Below are positions 16,751-18,597 of a stretch of 18,597 bases of DNA, one piece after another. The position numbers and the translations under genes were made by a program. This DNA is from Planctomycetota bacterium (GTDB lineage Bacteria > Planctomycetota > UBA1135), in NCBI GenBank assembly GCA_022447335.1, contig JAKVCF010000033.1:1-18597 (forward strand), written 5' to 3'. Each line of letters begins with the position of its first letter. Within the stretch, counting starts at the first letter, position 1. A model generated the notes under the pieces. The model was not told the DNA's origin, searched no databases, and saw only the letters and a program-made list of their open reading frames with translations.

Positions 16751-16788
16751 CCCCGCCGAAACCTAGGCTACTCCACCAGCCGGCGGGG
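16751..16788. terminator. Possible terminator hairpin between convergent genes
   Basis: CCCCGCCG and CGGCGGGG form a perfect 8-bp stem with a 22-nt loop, beginning 10 nt after the gamma-lyase stop and running into the last codons of the HU-like gene. There is no T-tract in either direction, so an intrinsic terminator is only possible. Confidence 0.35.
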
Positions 16789-17125
16789 TGGCCTCGTTGC
16801 CGTATCCACCTGATGCCTGTTCGGGCACTGACTCAACACGCTTCTTTAACACGTTCCCTACCTTGAACTTAACGACACGCTTGGCTGGCACGACCACCTT
16901 CTCGAGCGTCTTCGGGTTCTGCGCAACTCGGCCGGGGCGCAAACGCACTTCGAATACACCGAACTTCCGGAACTCCAGGCGATTACCACGAATAAGCTCT
17001 TCTGAGACCTCGTCCAGAAAGCGCTGCAAAATGTCGCGCACCAAGACCTTGGTTTGTCCTGTCTGGTCAGCGATGCGCTGCACCAAGTCGCGCTTGGTGA
17101 TCGTCTCGGGGGCTTGGGAATCCAT
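16763..17125 (-). CDS. HU/IHF-family DNA-binding protein
   Basis: A 120-residue nucleoid-type protein that binds and bends DNA as a dimer. The helical body is at about 9-47 (TKRDLVQRIADQTGQTK), the beta saddle includes LEFRKFGVFEVRLRPGR (50-66), and the DNA arm has the tip proline in AQNPKT (Pro71) followed by VVVPAKRVVKFKVG. The KFGVFEVR and NPKT pattern resembles IHF-like members as much as HU, so no gene name is given. Residues 96-120 form a Gly/Pro/Ala-rich tail beyond the roughly 90-95 residue family length; its role is unknown. It is the last gene of a minus-strand group with dtd, 70 nt downstream of it. The gap carries small inverted repeats (CTTGGCCCCAAG) and no clear Shine-Dalgarno. 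Confidence 0.93.
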   Translation of the reverse strand: MDSQAPETITKRDLVQRIADQTGQTKVLVRDILQRFLDEVSEELIRGNRLEFRKFGVFEVRLRPGRVAQNPKTLEKVVVPAKRVVKFKVGNVLKKRVESVPEQASGGYGNEATPPAGGVA

Positions 17126-17195
17126 GGGAAGATAGTTCGGCTTGGGGCCAAGCAGCGTCGCAAATCATGCTCGCTGCGTGTGATGGGGAGATCCC

Positions 17196-17636
17196 CTAGC
17201 CTACCTCAAGGAGATAGGTTGCGGGCCCGTGGTTAGTCAGATCGACCAACATTTCGGCACCAAAAACCCCTTCGGCAACCACCAGATCCAAGTTCCGAAG
17301 GGTGTGCACAAAGATTTCAACAAGTCTATAAGACTGTTTTGGGGCAAGCGCAGTCGAAAATGAAGGTCGATTACCCTTCTGCGTATCGGCAGCCAGCGTG
17401 AACTGCGGCACAACGAGCACTGAGCCGCGCGCTTCGCGAACATCCAAATTGGCCTTGCCCTCGTCATCCGGAAACACCCGGTAACGTGCAACCCGCTCCG
17501 CGAGGCGCTTGGCTTTCGACTCGCCATCATCCTTGACACAGCCGATCAAGACGAGCAAGCCACTCCCGATTCGAGCAACTTCCGCGCCGTCGACGTGGAC
17601 CGCAGCTCGATCAACTCGCTGCAGCAAAGCCCTCAC
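17196..17636 (-). CDS. dtd: D-aminoacyl-tRNA deacylase
   Basis: DTD removes D-amino acids (and glycine from tRNA-Ala) from mischarged tRNA. Starting at the GTG of 17636 the protein has 146 residues, the family norm, and begins MRALLQRVDRAAVHVDGAEV as expected; the open frame to 17711 is upstream extension inside the preceding gene. Family motifs are VPQFTLAADTQKGNRPSFS (76-94) and the Gly-Pro motif NHGPAT (135-140) that contacts the partner subunit. The serine of the usual SQFTL motif is proline (Pro77, the place of E. coli Ser77), and the usual GPVT is GPAT. The GTG overlaps the stop of the upstream gene as GTGA, so the two are probably coupled in translation. Confidence 0.94.
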   Translation of the reverse strand: MRALLQRVDRAAVHVDGAEVARIGSGLLVLIGCVKDDGESKAKRLAERVARYRVFPDDEGKANLDVREARGSVLVVPQFTLAADTQKGNRPSFSTALAPKQSYRLVEIFVHTLRNLDLVVAEGVFGAEMLVDLTNHGPATYLLEVG

Positions 17637-18466
17637 GAATCCTGACCCGTGCCGGCGGCACCTTCGACAGCCGCGCCTTCTGCCTGAATAGACTCCGCAC
17701 GTCGTTGCCACAGCCAGGTCTTGGCCTGCAGAATTCGGAACTCGTCGACGTCCTGGCCACGTGCTTGTGCCTCTGCCACTAACTCAAGAAAGTGATTGAA
17801 CTCCAACGAAGCGCGCTCTGGTTGACCAAGATAATCACGAGCGAGCAGGCCGAGATCGAAGGAGATTACCGGATCTTCAGGGTACGTTTCCTGCATCCTG
17901 CGCAGCAGTTCCCAAGCCTCGGGAGCACGTTCCAACTCGGCCAGCGCAGAAGCGCGCAACAAATTCGCCGTCCGCCCATTCAAGCCATTGCTATCGAGTT
18001 TGGCCAAAGCGCGGCGCGCGCGGCCGGCCTCAAGACGAGCGCGCACCTGATCGAGATGCGCCGCGGTGAGATCTTCGCCCGGGCACCAAGGCTCTAGATC
18101 CGCAGCCGTGCAGGCCAGATCGGGCGAGCCGTAACGCGGCCCCAACTCGCGCAGGAGGCGCCAACCTTCAGCCAAACCCGGGTCACGATTAAGCAGCCGC
18201 AGAAGGCGGCGCAGGACCACCTCGTCTCCTACTCGAAAAGGTTCATTCGCCAGGATCTCAACGCGAACCTGCAACAGATCTGGATCGGATTTCTTGGCCT
18301 CGTCCAGTAAGCGACGGCGAAAGCGAACTTCTTCGGTCACACGCGCCAAGAGCAAAGTCGAAACCGCGTCACCGCTCGCCTGATAGCGACGGTCGTAATG
18401 CCGAAGTAAGGTGTCCGGCTGCCAGCTTTCGCGACGTAAGTCCTGAAGCAGAATTTCTTCTCGCAC
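17633..18466 (-). CDS. Helical-repeat protein of unknown function
   Basis: I do not recognise this 277-residue protein. It is charged, rich in Leu, Arg, Ala and Glu, and shows helix-pair spacing typical of tetratricopeptide-like repeats, clearest at about 160-240 (for example RTANLLRASALAELERAPEA followed by WELLRRMQETYPEDP, then a third pair ending ASLEFNHFLELV). No signal peptide, membrane segment or catalytic motif is visible. The C-terminal 20 residues are Ala/Gly/Glu rich. The start used is the GTG at 18464-18466; the frame is open 24 codons further up to a TAA at 18539-18541 but contains no ATG, GTG or TTG, and those codons look protein-like. Its stop overlaps the dtd start (GTGA), suggesting joint expression but not a shared function. 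Confidence 0.75.
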   Translation of the reverse strand: MREEILLQDLRRESWQPDTLLRHYDRRYQASGDAVSTLLLARVTEEVRFRRRLLDEAKKSDPDLLQVRVEILANEPFRVGDEVVLRRLLRLLNRDPGLAEGWRLLRELGPRYGSPDLACTAADLEPWCPGEDLTAAHLDQVRARLEAGRARRALAKLDSNGLNGRTANLLRASALAELERAPEAWELLRRMQETYPEDPVISFDLGLLARDYLGQPERASLEFNHFLELVAEAQARGQDVDEFRILQAKTWLWQRRAESIQAEGAAVEGAAGTGQDS

Positions 18467-18538
18467 GCCCAGTTCACCGCCTTCGACCAGAAAGGTCTCC
18501 GCTGCTTGAAGCCCCTCGGCAGCAAAGATCGCAAGCGC

Positions 18539-18597
18539 TTAGCCCAAGCGCTCCCAGACGTGAGCCTCGTGTTCTTTAGCCTTTAGCGCACGCTCCA
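18539..18597 (-). CDS. C-terminal end of an unidentified gene (runs off right edge)
   Basis: Of the three minus-strand frames entering from the right edge, two stop within 21 nt; the third runs 18 codons (ERALKAKEHEAHVWERLG) to a TAA at 18539-18541. The composition is protein-like and the orientation matches the following genes. The fragment is too short to identify. It lies in the same frame as the helical-repeat protein, 72 nt upstream of that protein's GTG. Confidence 0.4.
   Translation of the reverse strand, partial: ERALKAKEHEAHVWERLG

Overview
The window looks like part of a bacterial chromosome carrying the translation/transcription 'beta' region, most likely from the phylum Planctomycetota. 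RpoB reads ELGRPRYTPEECR and RpoC reads ASPEDFRSASFGEVKKPET near their N-termini, as I recall from planctomycete subunits. RpoB is about 1256 residues and L7/L12 has an extended Gly/Ala hinge. GC content is high, and several highly expressed genes lack a Shine-Dalgarno sequence. The phylum call rests on remembered family patterns, not on a search. I see no rRNA, CRISPR, insertion sequence, phage gene or plasmid function.

Region 1 (1-10263, minus strand, read from high to low coordinates) is one long block: tRNA-Thr(UGU), tRNA-Tyr(GUA), tRNA-Gly(UCC), tRNA-Thr(GGU), tuf, rpmG, secE, nusG, rplK, rplA, rplJ, rplL, rpoB and the first 319 codons of rpoC, which runs off the left edge. The tRNA order and the tuf gene match the classical thrU-tyrU-glyT-thrT-tufB cluster of enterobacteria. 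A sigma70-like promoter lies just upstream of the first tRNA. Spacing is tight except in four places: tRNA-tuf, tuf-rpmG, rplJ-rplL and rplL-rpoB. The tuf-rpmG and rplL-rpoB gaps hold strong hairpins, and a 15-nt inverted repeat brackets rplL.

Region 2 (10397-14136, minus strand) is mutS2, a single-domain response regulator and aroC, packed tightly (a 9-nt gap, then a 4-nt ATGA overlap). The MutS2 protein ends without the Smr nuclease domain.

Region 3 (14167-16741, plus strand) is divergent from mutS2. It encodes cystathionine beta-synthase and cystathionine gamma-lyase with an 8-nt overlap, together a reverse transsulfuration pathway from homocysteine to cysteine.

Region 4 (16763-18597, minus strand) holds the last codons of an unidentified gene, a helical-repeat protein of unknown function, dtd (D-aminoacyl-tRNA deacylase) coupled to it by a GTGA overlap, and an HU/IHF-family DNA-binding protein that converges on the gamma-lyase gene.

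Most of the window is housekeeping. The most unusual material is the structured RNA in the tuf-rpmG and rplL-rpoB gaps, the Smr-less mutS2/receiver/aroC operon, and a DTD with proline in place of the usual serine of the SQFTL motif. I did not find a convincing new multi-gene system.
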